NCBI GenBank assembly: GCA_033030425.1
Contig: JAUFSD010000010.1
Location: 310,001 to 374,000 of the forward strand
Length of the DNA stretch: 64,000 nucleotides
Source of the DNA: Verpa conica
Taxonomy: Eukaryota; Ascomycota; Pezizomycetes; Pezizales; Morchellaceae
Reading direction: 5' to 3'
Position numbers and translations under genes: made by a program. The notes below the pieces were generated by a model that saw only the letters and a program-made list of their open reading frames with translations, made no database searches and was not told the DNA's origin. This document shows, piece by piece, positions 53,267 through 62,499 of the stretch (position 1 is the stretch's first letter; every line of letters starts with the position of its first letter).

Positions 53267-54244
53267 ATGTCTTCATCAGCAGAAACTACCGCAGGCGGTA
53301 GCAACCCAGTCCAAATGAGCAATGACGCTCTAGTCCAACTACTTGAACAAGTAGCGGCAACAAAAAACAACAAACCACGAACAATGAAAATACCAGACGC
53401 CGATGAGTTCAAAGGCGAACCCACGAAAATCCGCACATGGCTACGACAATGTGAAAACAAATTCACAGAATACACAGACGCCACAGATATGCAAAAACTC
53501 ATATACGCCAGCAATAAAATGAAGGACCAAGCAGGATCCTGGATGTTCTCAGTCCTCGAAAACAAAACATACACCACCTGGGAAACATTTAAGGATGCCC
53601 TCAAAAAAGCTTTTGGCGAAGCAGACACAAAAGAAGCTGCCAAACAGCGAATCAGAAATCTGTGCCAGACCGGAACAGTAAACGAATACTGGACCAAATT
53701 CCAAACCGATATGGACCTGTTGGGATGGAACGAAGAAGCCTTGAAGGACGAATTCTACGATGGACTGGCCCGCAACATAAGAGCTAAGTTAACCGCCATC
53801 ATCAATAAACCAGCAACACTACGAGAATTCGCACTATTGTGCATCAACCTAGACAACGAAATAATAGCCAGCAAAATCCGCACCACCAAGTGGGACAGTC
53901 ATGCACCCAAAACACCCGCTACGAGGGCCTATACTCAGCCCTACGTTCCCAGACACACTAACGGAACGTTTGCACCCAATCCAAGTCCAACTCCAACCAC
54001 CACCACAGAATTACCTCCAGGAGACCCTATGGACCTGGACGCCTCCAGAAAAAAGAAATTCCTCCCACTTACCGACAAGGAAAAGAAGAGACGATTTGAA
54101 AACAACCTCTGCATGTACTGTGGAAAACCCAACCACATGGCAGATAAGTGCCCAGAAAAAACGTGGAAACCAAAGCCCAGAAGGCTAGCCGGTACCTCCT
54201 CACAAAATCTCGAAGAATCGGGAAACGAGGAAGACCAGGAGTAA
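53267..54244 (+). CDS. gag of gypsy element 2, 325 aa
   Basis: Open from ATG 53267. Retrotransposon-gag capsid region at about residues 40-200 (FKGEPTKIRTWLRQCENKF, LKKAFGEADTKEAAKQRI, the family pattern around a W and a QTGTVNEYW motif). A Pro/Thr-rich linker follows, then a single CCHC knuckle CMYCGKPNHMADKC at about residue 282 and a short acidic tail. It forms the particle and binds element RNA. It overlaps pol by about 97 nt; pol is in the -1 frame. I found no canonical slippery heptamer in the overlap, so the pol expression mechanism is unclear. Confidence 0.9.
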   Translation: MSSSAETTAGGSNPVQMSNDALVQLLEQVAATKNNKPRTMKIPDADEFKGEPTKIRTWLRQCENKFTEYTDATDMQKLIYASNKMKDQAGSWMFSVLENKTYTTWETFKDALKKAFGEADTKEAAKQRIRNLCQTGTVNEYWTKFQTDMDLLGWNEEALKDEFYDGLARNIRAKLTAIINKPATLREFALLCINLDNEIIASKIRTTKWDSHAPKTPATRAYTQPYVPRHTNGTFAPNPSPTPTTTTELPPGDPMDLDASRKKKFLPLTDKEKKRRFENNLCMYCGKPNHMADKCPEKTWKPKPRRLAGTSSQNLEESGNEEDQE

Positions 54245-57200
54245 AGCGCAACCTACTCCTGGCAAAGGAACCCCCTAGAGTTGCCGAACCATCACGCTTC
54301 GCCCCACTTCAAGACCTCCCCGAAAACCATACATCATTCAGTACAGCTGGACTGTCCTGTTCTTCTGACATCCCTCCAAAACACGCCCTAGACGACCACC
54401 TCATCCTCCCGGTACAAATCAACCTCGGAAACCAAGTCATTGAAACCTTTGCCATGCTAGATAGCGGAGCAACTGGAAACTTCATTGACCGCAGTTTCGC
54501 CAATCAAAAGCAATTCCCAGTCCAAGCCAAGAAAGTGGCACAACCACTTACCCTTATCGATGGATCAACCTCCCAAAACGGCACCATCACTCACCAAGTC
54601 AAACTGCCTATAAAAATAGGAAACCACCAAGAAACGGAAACCCTCCAAGTCACCAAGCTAGGACACTACCCAGTAATCCTAGGAATCCCCTGGTTCAAAA
54701 AACATAACCCGGAAATTATGTGGAAAGAACACCAAGTCAACTTCACGTCCAAAACTTGTCAGGAAGAGTGCCTTAACGTACCAAGTGTCGTCCAAGCCCT
54801 CCCTGAGAAGCCTGCAATTATCCAACACCTCAAGACAGCAGATATAAGCCTAGTAGGAGCAGCTGCGTTTAAACGATCTGCGAAACAAGGCGAACCCTGC
54901 CTCCTCACCATCCGAGAAATCAATCATGCATTAGAACTTTGTGCTTCGGACAAATACGAATACATGAGAAAGGATACTCAACCCCCAGCCAAGTCCCCAG
55001 AAGCAAAAAATCTTCTACCCGTCGAATACCACGACTTCCTCGATATATTCCACGAGCGCGAACCTACCGACCCGCCTCCTCGTCGTCAAGCAGATCATAA
55101 GATCAATCTCATGCCAGGAACCACTCCGCCATTCAAGCAACTGTACTCATTGTCAGAAGCAGAGTTGAAAACTCTACGCGAATACCTGGAAACCTACCTG
55201 AAGAGAGGATGGATTAGATCCTCATCTTCCTCAGCCGGAGCACCCATTCTATTTGTTAAGAAAAAAGATGGATCAATGCGGCTGTGTGTCGACTATCGCG
55301 GACTTAACGCCGTCACAGTTAAGGACCGGTACCCCCTACCACTAATCAATGAAGCCTTAGATCGTCTAAAGTCAGCCAAGATCTATACCTCATTAGATAT
55401 CCGAGAAGGATACCACCATATCCGAATAGCAGAAGGGGACGAATGGAAAACAGCATTTCGAACGCGCTACGGCCTTTACGAATACACTGTCATGCCTTTC
55501 GGACTCACCAATGCTCCTGCCACGTTCCAAGCATGGATCAATGAGATCCTGTCCGAGTTCCTAGACGTCTTCTGTATCGTCTACCTAGATGACATCCTCA
55601 TCTACTCCGAAGACATGAAGTCCCACGTCAACCAAGTCCGCCAGGTTATGAAAAAACTTCGTAATGCTGGAATCAACCTCAAGCCTTCTAAGTGCCATTT
55701 CCACCAAGAAGAGATAGAATACCTCGGTTTCATAGTATCTCCCAAAGGCGTGTTCATGGACCCCAAGAAAATCCAAGCCATAACCGAATGGCCCGACCTA
55801 GCCTCAGTCCATGACGTCCAGTGTTTCTTAGGATTTGCCAACTTCTATCGACGCTTCATCAACAAGTATAGCAACATCTGTAAACCGTTAACTCAACTCC
55901 TCAAGAAGGACGTCAAATTCGAGTTCAATACAGAAGCAAGAAAAGCATTCGACATACTCAAAAAGGCTTTTACCACAGCTCCAATCCTCCAACATTTCGA
56001 CCCGACAAAAGAAATCACGGTAGAAACCGACGCCTCGGACTACGTGGTAGCCGCAGTAATCTCCCAAACTAACAACGAGGGAATCCTCCACCCCATCGCG
56101 TACTATTCAAAGAAAATGAACGCAGCCCAAATCAACTATGAAATCCACGACAAGGAACTCCTTGCCATAGTCTCAGCATTTCGAGAATGGAGACAGTACC
56201 TGGAAGGAAGTCAACACCAAATCAAAGTACTCAGCGACCACAAAAACCTGGAATACTTCATGACAACCAAAGAGTTAAATAGAAGACAAGCACGATGGGC
56301 CGAAACCCTCGGAAGCTACAATTTCGTCATCACCTACAGACCCGGCGATCAAGGACAAAAACCCGACGCTCTAACCAGGCGATCAGGAGATCTGCCTCAA
56401 AAAGGGGACCTACATCTCAAACAAACACTCCTGAAACCCGACAAGTTCCAACTAAGCGCCACCATCACAAACACAGCCACCGACAACACCATCAAAGAAG
56501 AAATCCAGAAACAACTCCAAAACGATCCCCTAACACGCCAAGTAATCCAAAACCTAAAAAATGGTGTCACCAGATCAAAAGACGTTGCACTAGGCCTATG
56601 CTCCATGCAAGATAACCTACTAACGTACGATGGCCTCATCTGGATCCCTGACAATACCCCACTTCGCCTCCAAATAATGAAACAGATCCACGACAACCCG
56701 GCCGCAGGACACCCCGGTCGCGAAAAAACCCTCGAACTGATCACACGAGACTACTATTTCCCAGGAATAAGAAAATTCGTCACAAAATACGTCGATCACT
56801 GCGACACGTGCGCCCGCATCAAACCGGTCAGACACGCCCCTTTCGGATTACTCAAACCTCTACAACCCCCTGACCGGCCCTGGCGATCACTATCCATGGA
56901 CTTCATCACGGGACTGCCAGCGTCACAAGGACACGATGCCCTATGGGTGGTAGTAGACCGTCTTACAAAAATGGCACATTTCGTGCCCTGCCAAGCCTCC
57001 CTTACAGCCCAACAGTTTGCAAAACTATTCATGACACACGTCTTTAAACATCATGGATTACCAGACGACATCACAAGCGACCGCGACTCACTATTCACCT
57101 CAAACTTCTGGAAAGAATTAACAAAAGAACTCGGAATCAAAAGCAACCTAAGCACGGCTTTCCACCCCCAAACCGACGGACAAACAGAACGAGTCAACGC

Positions 57201-57996
57201 CATCCTGGAACAGTATCTCCGAGCCTACGTCAACTACCAACAAAACAATTGGGCGGAACTCCTAAACACTGCCGAATTCTGTTACAACAACACAGCCTCA
57301 AGCACCACCAAGGTCTCGCCATTTTTTGCCAATTACGGCTACAACCCGAAACACCATCTAAACCTACAAGCCCCCGTCACACAAGCCCCTGAGGTCGAGT
57401 CATACACCAAACAGTTACAAACACTACATAACTCACTCCGCGACGAAATCCGTTTCAGCCAAGAGTCACAGGCAGAACAATCAAACAAACATCGGTCACC
57501 CGATCCTATCCTGAAACCAGGAGAAAAAGTTTGGCTACTCAGACGAAACATCAACACCACACGACCCTCCAGCAAACTAGATTTCAAACGCCTAGGCCCC
57601 TTCTCCGTACTCGAACGAATAGGCAACCGTGCCTATAAATTGGACCTTCCTCCTTCCATGAAAGTCCATCCAACATTCCACATCAGCCTTCTCGAACCAA
57701 CAGCCTCTTCAGAACCAATACCCGGCCACATCCAGCCTCCTCCTCCTCCAGTTATCGTCAACTCTCACGAAGAATTCGAAATCGATCAGGTTATCGATTC
57801 CAAACTCCGTCACAACCAACTCTATTACCGCGCTCAGTGGAAAGGCTACTCAAAGGAACACGACCAAGAGTGGTACCCTGCCTCCAATTTCGAAAATTCA
57901 CAATCTCTCGTCCCCGAATTTCACCACCGCTACCCACACAAACCTTCCCCCACGAACCAAAATGTCTCTATACGTCGCACCCGTTCCCGCCGTTAA
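54148..57996 (+). CDS. pol of gypsy element 2: PR-RT-RH-IN-chromodomain, 1282 aa
   Basis: One unbroken frame. Protease with LDSGATG at about residue 104. RT at about 345-525 with [16 protein letters not shown] and YLDDILIYS (about 479). RNase H from about 626 (VETDASDYV). Integrase with the HH-CC zinc finger (AGHPG, CDTCARIK), then MDFITGLP (about 917), SDRDSLFTS (about 977) and QTERVNAILEQY (about 1013) for the DDE triad. The C-terminal chromodomain (FEIDQVIDSKL, YYRAQWKGYS, EWYPASNF; about 1208-1265) would direct insertion to marked heterochromatin. The first open codon is right after a TAA at 54145-54147, and there is no ATG at the start, so it is expressed as a -1 gag-pol fusion. It overlaps the third ORF by 35 nt. 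Confidence 0.95.
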   Translation: MPRKNVETKAQKASRYLLTKSRRIGKRGRPGVKRNLLLAKEPPRVAEPSRFAPLQDLPENHTSFSTAGLSCSSDIPPKHALDDHLILPVQINLGNQVIETFAMLDSGATGNFIDRSFANQKQFPVQAKKVAQPLTLIDGSTSQNGTITHQVKLPIKIGNHQETETLQVTKLGHYPVILGIPWFKKHNPEIMWKEHQVNFTSKTCQEECLNVPSVVQALPEKPAIIQHLKTADISLVGAAAFKRSAKQGEPCLLTIREINHALELCASDKYEYMRKDTQPPAKSPEAKNLLPVEYHDFLDIFHEREPTDPPPRRQADHKINLMPGTTPPFKQLYSLSEAELKTLREYLETYLKRGWIRSSSSSAGAPILFVKKKDGSMRLCVDYRGLNAVTVKDRYPLPLINEALDRLKSAKIYTSLDIREGYHHIRIAEGDEWKTAFRTRYGLYEYTVMPFGLTNAPATFQAWINEILSEFLDVFCIVYLDDILIYSEDMKSHVNQVRQVMKKLRNAGINLKPSKCHFHQEEIEYLGFIVSPKGVFMDPKKIQAITEWPDLASVHDVQCFLGFANFYRRFINKYSNICKPLTQLLKKDVKFEFNTEARKAFDILKKAFTTAPILQHFDPTKEITVETDASDYVVAAVISQTNNEGILHPIAYYSKKMNAAQINYEIHDKELLAIVSAFREWRQYLEGSQHQIKVLSDHKNLEYFMTTKELNRRQARWAETLGSYNFVITYRPGDQGQKPDALTRRSGDLPQKGDLHLKQTLLKPDKFQLSATITNTATDNTIKEEIQKQLQNDPLTRQVIQNLKNGVTRSKDVALGLCSMQDNLLTYDGLIWIPDNTPLRLQIMKQIHDNPAAGHPGREKTLELITRDYYFPGIRKFVTKYVDHCDTCARIKPVRHAPFGLLKPLQPPDRPWRSLSMDFITGLPASQGHDALWVVVDRLTKMAHFVPCQASLTAQQFAKLFMTHVFKHHGLPDDITSDRDSLFTSNFWKELTKELGIKSNLSTAFHPQTDGQTERVNAILEQYLRAYVNYQQNNWAELLNTAEFCYNNTASSTTKVSPFFANYGYNPKHHLNLQAPVTQAPEVESYTKQLQTLHNSLRDEIRFSQESQAEQSNKHRSPDPILKPGEKVWLLRRNINTTRPSSKLDFKRLGPFSVLERIGNRAYKLDLPPSMKVHPTFHISLLEPTASSEPIPGHIQPPPPPVIVNSHEEFEIDQVIDSKLRHNQLYYRAQWKGYSKEHDQEWYPASNFENSQSLVPEFHHRYPHKPSPTNQNVSIRRTRSRR

Positions 57997-59137
57997 GGTT
58001 ACCATCGACGGCACCTCTATTAGCCTAAGCACTCATGCCCACATCACCCTTCTCCGTACCAAACTAGAACTTGCCAAACGCGACTACGAAGTAGCCGCCC
58101 AATCCCTCAAAGCTTTTCCCCAAGCCCTCCGTATCTTCGAGTGCCGGTTACTCGAAGCCAACATGGAGATGAACACCTACCATGCCAACATACTTGCCAC
58201 TACAGGCGCTGCCTTGGGGCAACAGATAACCCTCATCAAAGCCAGAATCAATGTCCCTGCCGAAACACCACTCTCACCACTCATCAGGGAAGACGGAACC
58301 CTCGACTACAGCAAACTCGAGGTAGCAATCACTGCTGCCAGTACCCAACCAACGGTCCCGATCCTCGAAGACCCGTATTGCGAAGATTGCCAGGAAAGAC
58401 ACCCCGTCACCGCCTCATCTCCCGCCTCCACTATTCCCGACCACCAACCCACCAGCCCTATGAGCGTAAGCTCAAGACATAGCTGCGAATGCGAAGACGA
58501 ACACCCGTCTCCCTACATTGTCTCGCCCACTCCCCCAGCACCAGTATCCCCCCCTCCTGGCCTCATCGAAATGGTCCAAGAGGTTGGTAATATCACCAAA
58601 AACGTCTCCACTATCATCTCGGGAACCGCAGTTCTCAACGCCCAGTATGAGAAGCGTCTACAGGCCGAGAAAGAGGAATTACGGAAAGAGAGGCTGGACC
58701 TCATCACCCGACTCACAAATCAAGCCGTCCAGGAAGGACACATCTCCCCTCGCACCAAAGAAGAACCCCCCTTTTCTCCCATGTTCAAGGCTCACGGGGA
58801 AAGAGCAGAACTTGTCCCCATTACCTACGCCCCGCCAGCAGCTGAGTCTGCTCCCTCCACCGCCAACTCCTACGACTCCTGGGGAAACATCAAGCCCCAG
58901 GTTACCTTTGAACAACCCGAGGAAAGCCTAGACCTCCCCTCCAAGCCAGACGAAACTGAGAAGTCTGCCAAAAACGAGCATGCCAGCATGCACTTCACTG
59001 CCTGTTACGATGACGGGTGCCTTATACACTACAACGCCAAAGTAGGAGCCAACTACTTTCCCCAGTACCAACGCAAGCCCTCTAAAGGAGCTCGCCACCG
59101 CCGCAACATCCAACGCCGCCTCAGGCAACAAAACTAG
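57962..59137 (+). CDS. Third ORF of gypsy element 2, 391 aa, accessory protein
   Basis: Starts at ATG 57962 inside the last 35 nt of pol, in another frame, and stops at TAG 59137, 42 bp before the 3' LTR. There is no transmembrane segment or signal peptide, so it is not envelope-like. Layout: an N-terminal helical region (about 20-110), a Cys/His motif CEDCQERH (about residue 140), a Ser/Pro-rich linker, a CECEDEH motif, a strong coiled coil (about 225-265; QAEKEELRKERLDLI), a disordered stretch, and a C-terminal Cys/His motif (CYDDGCLIH, about 350) with a very basic tail (RHRRNIQRRLRQQ) that could bind nucleic acid. Full-length and unbroken, so selected. The function is not known to me. Confidence 0.75.
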   Translation: MSLYVAPVPAVKVTIDGTSISLSTHAHITLLRTKLELAKRDYEVAAQSLKAFPQALRIFECRLLEANMEMNTYHANILATTGAALGQQITLIKARINVPAETPLSPLIREDGTLDYSKLEVAITAASTQPTVPILEDPYCEDCQERHPVTASSPASTIPDHQPTSPMSVSSRHSCECEDEHPSPYIVSPTPPAPVSPPPGLIEMVQEVGNITKNVSTIISGTAVLNAQYEKRLQAEKEELRKERLDLITRLTNQAVQEGHISPRTKEEPPFSPMFKAHGERAELVPITYAPPAAESAPSTANSYDSWGNIKPQVTFEQPEESLDLPSKPDETEKSAKNEHASMHFTACYDDGCLIHYNAKVGANYFPQYQRKPSKGARHRRNIQRRLRQQN

Positions 59138-59179
59138 ACTCCGGTCTCGTAGGAACTTCGCCCTTGAAGAGGGACCTAC

Positions 59180-59538
59180 TGTCAAGAACGCCCATTTCCT
59201 AGTCTGCCTTATCTGTCTCCTTGTTTCATGTATCGTTTCATATCTCGTAGGATCCCTATTATCATTGGTCATGTAAGAAGTACGCCTCGCAGGACGAGAC
59301 GTCTACAGTTTCATGTAGAAGGAGGTCGCTCCTTCAGTTTCGTATTGTCTCATTGTTGATCTCAGCGTCCCTCCAGAAAGGGTATAAAAGGGACGCATCT
59401 CTGTCAGTTAGTTAGTTCTTCACGCAACAACTTATATTGTTACCATACCTACCTTGTCCTTGAGTTCCTAGTCTCTCGATACTAGCCTTGCCTCGTGATT
59501 ATCGCCTGCTGTTCCCCAATAGGTGATCGGTTTTTACA
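59180..59538 (+). repeat. 3' LTR of gypsy element 2 (359 bp)
   Basis: By eye identical to the 5' LTR. A purine-rich tract (GAAGAGGGA) lies shortly before its start. Followed by the TATAC duplication. Confidence 0.93.
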
Positions 59539-60102
59539 TATACCCTTTCTGGAGGGACGCTGGGATCAACAATGAGACAATATGAAACTGAAGGAGCGAC
59601 CTCCTTCTACATGAAACTATAGACGTCTCGTCCTGCGAGGCGTACTTCTTACATGACCAATGATAACAGGGATCCTACGAGATATGAAACGATACATGAA
59701 ACAAGGAGATAGGCAAGGCAGACTAGGAAATGGGTGTTCTTGACAAAACCATATGTACAGCGTCATTGCAACGCAATACCTCAACACAAATTACCTCCAT
59801 AGTAATGTAAAGTCACAACCAAGCTTCTAAAGAAAACACAAAATGCCCAATATTCATAAACTGATTCTTAGCAAGCACCTTGCTCCATTCTAGCAGGGGG
59901 GGATTTTATCTTTACACAATCATGGAGTCTGTGCTGTGGTTGAGTTATATTAAGTATTGATTGTATGTACCTAAAATAGTTGCACTTATGGTTTTTTGTA
60001 CCCATGGATAACAAGTGTCGGTTATTTTTGTCCCCTCACAATAGCTTAATCAGTAGGTCTTTGTCCATCAACCGTTTTCTCCTCAACGCTACTCATACGT
60101 AA

Positions 60103-61265
60103 AACTACATAGGCGAAGACTTCACGCCACCTCCTTCGCGATCTGTTTCTAGAGAGCGTGAAAAGCGGAATAGAGATTTTACTATCATCTAGTATTATAT
60201 TACTCATACAAAAAAAACCCGGATTTTGACCAATATGTTATACTGCAGGAACTAATACTATTATAGCCTCATAAAATAGAGTTTAGACTCACTATACCTC
60301 CTAGAGAGGTATCCTATATATTACAGATCATATACTAAAGCTATTATATATCACTTTCTGGGCCATACCCCTCCTAAAATGGGTAAAAATTCACTATTCT
60401 TTGGACTTTGGGGAGGTATACCAGATGAAGGGGTATGACCCATACCATCCCATGCTCAGAGTGCACTCTCTAACTATATATCTGTAATTTCTGACACTTT
60501 ATTGACCTACTTTGGCATTACCTATCATCTGGTTCTACCTTTTATAAAAGCATGGTCTAAAAACCTCCAAAACCGGGCCTTTTTTAGGCCCCTAAACTAG
60601 CCCCCCATTGGCACCCAGGGCTTATAGACTTCCTAATCAGCTAAAAAAAACACCTAAATTATTTGTCTAATCATTACTATATTTCCTTCTGCCTTTCTTA
60701 GTTTATATGGGGGGCCCTCAGAGCGGAAAATGTCTCAGATGATCGGGATCTCGGTGAAACCCTTTATAGATAAATACTACATAGGGATTGTATCGAAATC
60801 GAGTGGCATTACCGCCAGCATACTATTTTGGCTTAATTTCTTACGAGCCCTTAGAAATTTACTTAGTACGTAGGAAGAATTATGGTAGGAAAGATTGTAA
60901 CAAGCTGTGAATAAGCAAATCCTAGCTGGTTAGCTATTAGAAAATAGAGGTAATCATTAATAGAGAGCTATGGATCAGAGATAAAAATAGTTTTGTGAGA
61001 AAGGAGTTCTATAGTTAAATGATAAGAGAAGCTCATGTTATATATTGAAAAGGTATACATAAGATTTATGAACTGTTATACAGGCGGGCTGCACGTAGCG
61101 CTTTCTAATGGGGGGGAAAGGTAACAAAAAAGTGAAATTATTCCGAAAAAGCTCCCCCGAAGAGGAAAATATAACATAAAAACAGAACTATAAAAGTGCC
61201 CATAAACCATATATTCCATTCTACAACTTGTCTCTGATAGGCTGTAAATGCTATTGCTGATCTAA
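60103..61265. other. AT-rich intergenic stretch
   Basis: No supported gene. A short imperfect inverted repeat (GGCCATACCCCT near 60361 with AGGGGTATGACC near 60429) may mark a small decayed element. Nothing else. Confidence 0.4.
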
Positions 61266-62303
61266 CTAAGCTGTTACAGTCTGGTCTTCAGTGTCAAACC
61301 TAGCTGTGAATGTAGCAGTGGACAGTTTCTGTGTAAGTAGGTCTATACCGCCGTAATCTGTGACAAGATGGGGCTTTTCTACGTCGGAATGGTAGCTCTC
61401 ATCATCAAAGGGATTGGCTGGTGCAGCTGCAAAGATATGACGTAGGCTATTAAGAGCTTGGTGGATCTCGAGAAGTGTCGGGTTTGGAAGTGGGTAATCT
61501 ACTGATGTAGTAGAAAGACAAAAAACATCTCCAGACGATACTGATCGGGCAGCACGGCCTGGAGCTTGAGATTTCGTTGTTGTGATTTCGTTCTCCGCAA
61601 GAGGGAATCTGTTGTTCCAAACAAACCTGACGTTATACGATGAAGTGTAGTTGTCAGGAAAGGGTTGCACGGGCTGAAGGGCTATAGTGCCACGATCAAA
61701 GAGCGAATGTATAGACCGATCAAAGAGAACAAGATTCTCTAGGCGGTTGATATTGTCTGCACCAATGTAATCCCACAAGGCATCAACACGGGGGACCCCC
61801 ATAAATAACTCGAGGAATTTCCAAAATGGTTCCTGGCGGGAATTTTCATTTTGGGAAGTACCGAATGGGAGTATATGCGCAACTTCGAGGGAGAACTGTG
61901 ATGTTCGGCGACCCGTGATAACGCATCTATAGCCATCACGATGACGGCACGCGGCAGCGGCGGATGCTGAGCGGGGTGTATCGCCAGTCGGGGTAGTAAG
62001 ACCTGAGGGGACGGGCGTGATCCCACTGCATCGCCGGTTGGTTACGAAAGACTGAAAGCCAGCTAACGCCTTCTGCGCAACAGAGCGATAGAGGGTCATA
62101 ATCTCTGAGTAATCGTCTCCCGGTTCGGTCAGGCGCTCTATCAGCCCAGGATTATAACCTAGCTCGAAGAGCTCTTTGACAACATTACGCTCCTGCAAAG
62201 TCCCGAGGTAAGAGAGACGCTCATCAAAGATCCAGCGCTGGTGTTCCGTAGGAGTCACACGTTCTCGGCGGAGTGGTGGAAAAATTCCTTGGTGAATGCT
62301 CAT
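61266..62303 (-). CDS. HNH-nuclease-domain protein, complete, 345 aa
   Basis: A single exon from ATG to stop. The N-terminal about 105 residues are helical (LSYLGTLQERNVVKELFELGYNPGL; the Ala-rich helix before residue 115). The HNH_2-type domain spans about residues 115-230: DGYRCVITG (Cys), LEVAHILPFG (the His-Ile of the motif), EPFWKFLELFMG, then NINRLENLVLFDRSIHSLFDRG (Asn and His). The C-terminal third holds FVWNNRFPLAENEI and a variable tail. Many fungal genomes carry expanded sets of such proteins of unknown biology; catalysis is likely from the conserved residues but unproven. The copy at 1-747 is a clear paralog in the same orientation 60 kb away. Confidence 0.82.
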   Translation of the reverse strand: MSIHQGIFPPLRRERVTPTEHQRWIFDERLSYLGTLQERNVVKELFELGYNPGLIERLTEPGDDYSEIMTLYRSVAQKALAGFQSFVTNRRCSGITPVPSGLTTPTGDTPRSASAAAACRHRDGYRCVITGRRTSQFSLEVAHILPFGTSQNENSRQEPFWKFLELFMGVPRVDALWDYIGADNINRLENLVLFDRSIHSLFDRGTIALQPVQPFPDNYTSSYNVRFVWNNRFPLAENEITTTKSQAPGRAARSVSSGDVFCLSTTSVDYPLPNPTLLEIHQALNSLRHIFAAAPANPFDDESYHSDVEKPHLVTDYGGIDLLTQKLSTATFTARFDTEDQTVTA

Positions 62304-62499
62304 AATGGTGGTGGTTGTTGTGGAAGGTGGTCATAAGGGTAGAGCCTAGAGGTCTACCCGCCTGTCCTTGCCAAGAATATTCACGTGAGAAGAGATTCAG
62401 AGTCTATTATACATGTGTATCTACAGGATATTATCTGGATCGTCTTCAAAGAGGTGCGAAATCTTTAAGCGCTCGCTCCCTCCTAGCCTTAGCTTCAGG

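Larger units (their letters stand above)
52722..59538 (+). mobile_element. Ty3/gypsy chromovirus element 2, apparently intact
   Basis: A 6,817-bp element with 359-bp LTRs that look identical by eye and a TATAC duplication (52717-52721 and 59539-59543). Order: gag, pol (PR-RT-RH-IN-chromodomain) and a third ORF. The 9-nt internal sequence 53083-53091 (TTGTTGCGT) is complementary to LTR bases 52964-52972, about 35 nt after the TATAAAA at 52925-52931, the Tf1/sushi self-priming layout. All three frames are open, so the element is probably recent and could be autonomous. It inserted into a solo LTR of its own family in the opposite orientation. Confidence 0.95.
52564..59745 (-). repeat. Inverted solo LTR, split by gypsy element 2
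   Basis: 52564-52721 is the reverse complement of the 3' part of the element 2 LTR, and 59539-59745 is the reverse complement of its 5' part. Joined (one TATAC removed) they make about 360 bp, a full LTR with TG...CA ends. It is flanked by AAACC at 52559-52563 and 59746-59750, its own target duplication. It differs from the element 2 LTRs at several positions, so it is older. It is the product of earlier insertion and LTR-LTR recombination. Confidence 0.9.
52528..60041. mobile_element. TA-flanked MITE, about 327 bp without its inserts
   Basis: Inverted ends of about 27 bp (TTGTGAGGGGACAAAAAT... at 52528 and its complement ending at 60041) are flanked by TA at 52526-52527 and 60042-60043, the Tc1/mariner-type target duplication. 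Only 36 bp lie left of the insert and about 291 bp right of it. No transposase frame. It is split by the solo LTR at 52564-59745. Confidence 0.75.
52251..60102 (+). pseudogene. Short orphan ORF interrupted by a nested transposon stack
   Basis: As it stands, the frame from ATG 52251 ends at 52547, its last codons being MITE sequence. If the MITE stack and one TA copy are removed (keeping 52251-52525 and then 60042 onward), the frame runs on without a break through NSLISRS and ends at TAA 60100-60102, giving a protein of about 111 aa. The N-terminal part has an amphipathic helix (HQAIKDYLTKVVFSI) and a basic, Ser/Arg-rich end. No recognisable domain. The uninterrupted continuation could be chance over 19 codons, so the gene status is uncertain. 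Confidence 0.35.

Noticed and set aside
54148..54244. Slippery heptamer in the gag/pol overlap of element 2
   Set aside because: AAAAAAC is present near 54157 but not in the gag register needed for X-XXY-YYZ.
57962..59137. Envelope gene interpretation of the third ORF in element 2
   Set aside because: No signal peptide or membrane helix is visible.
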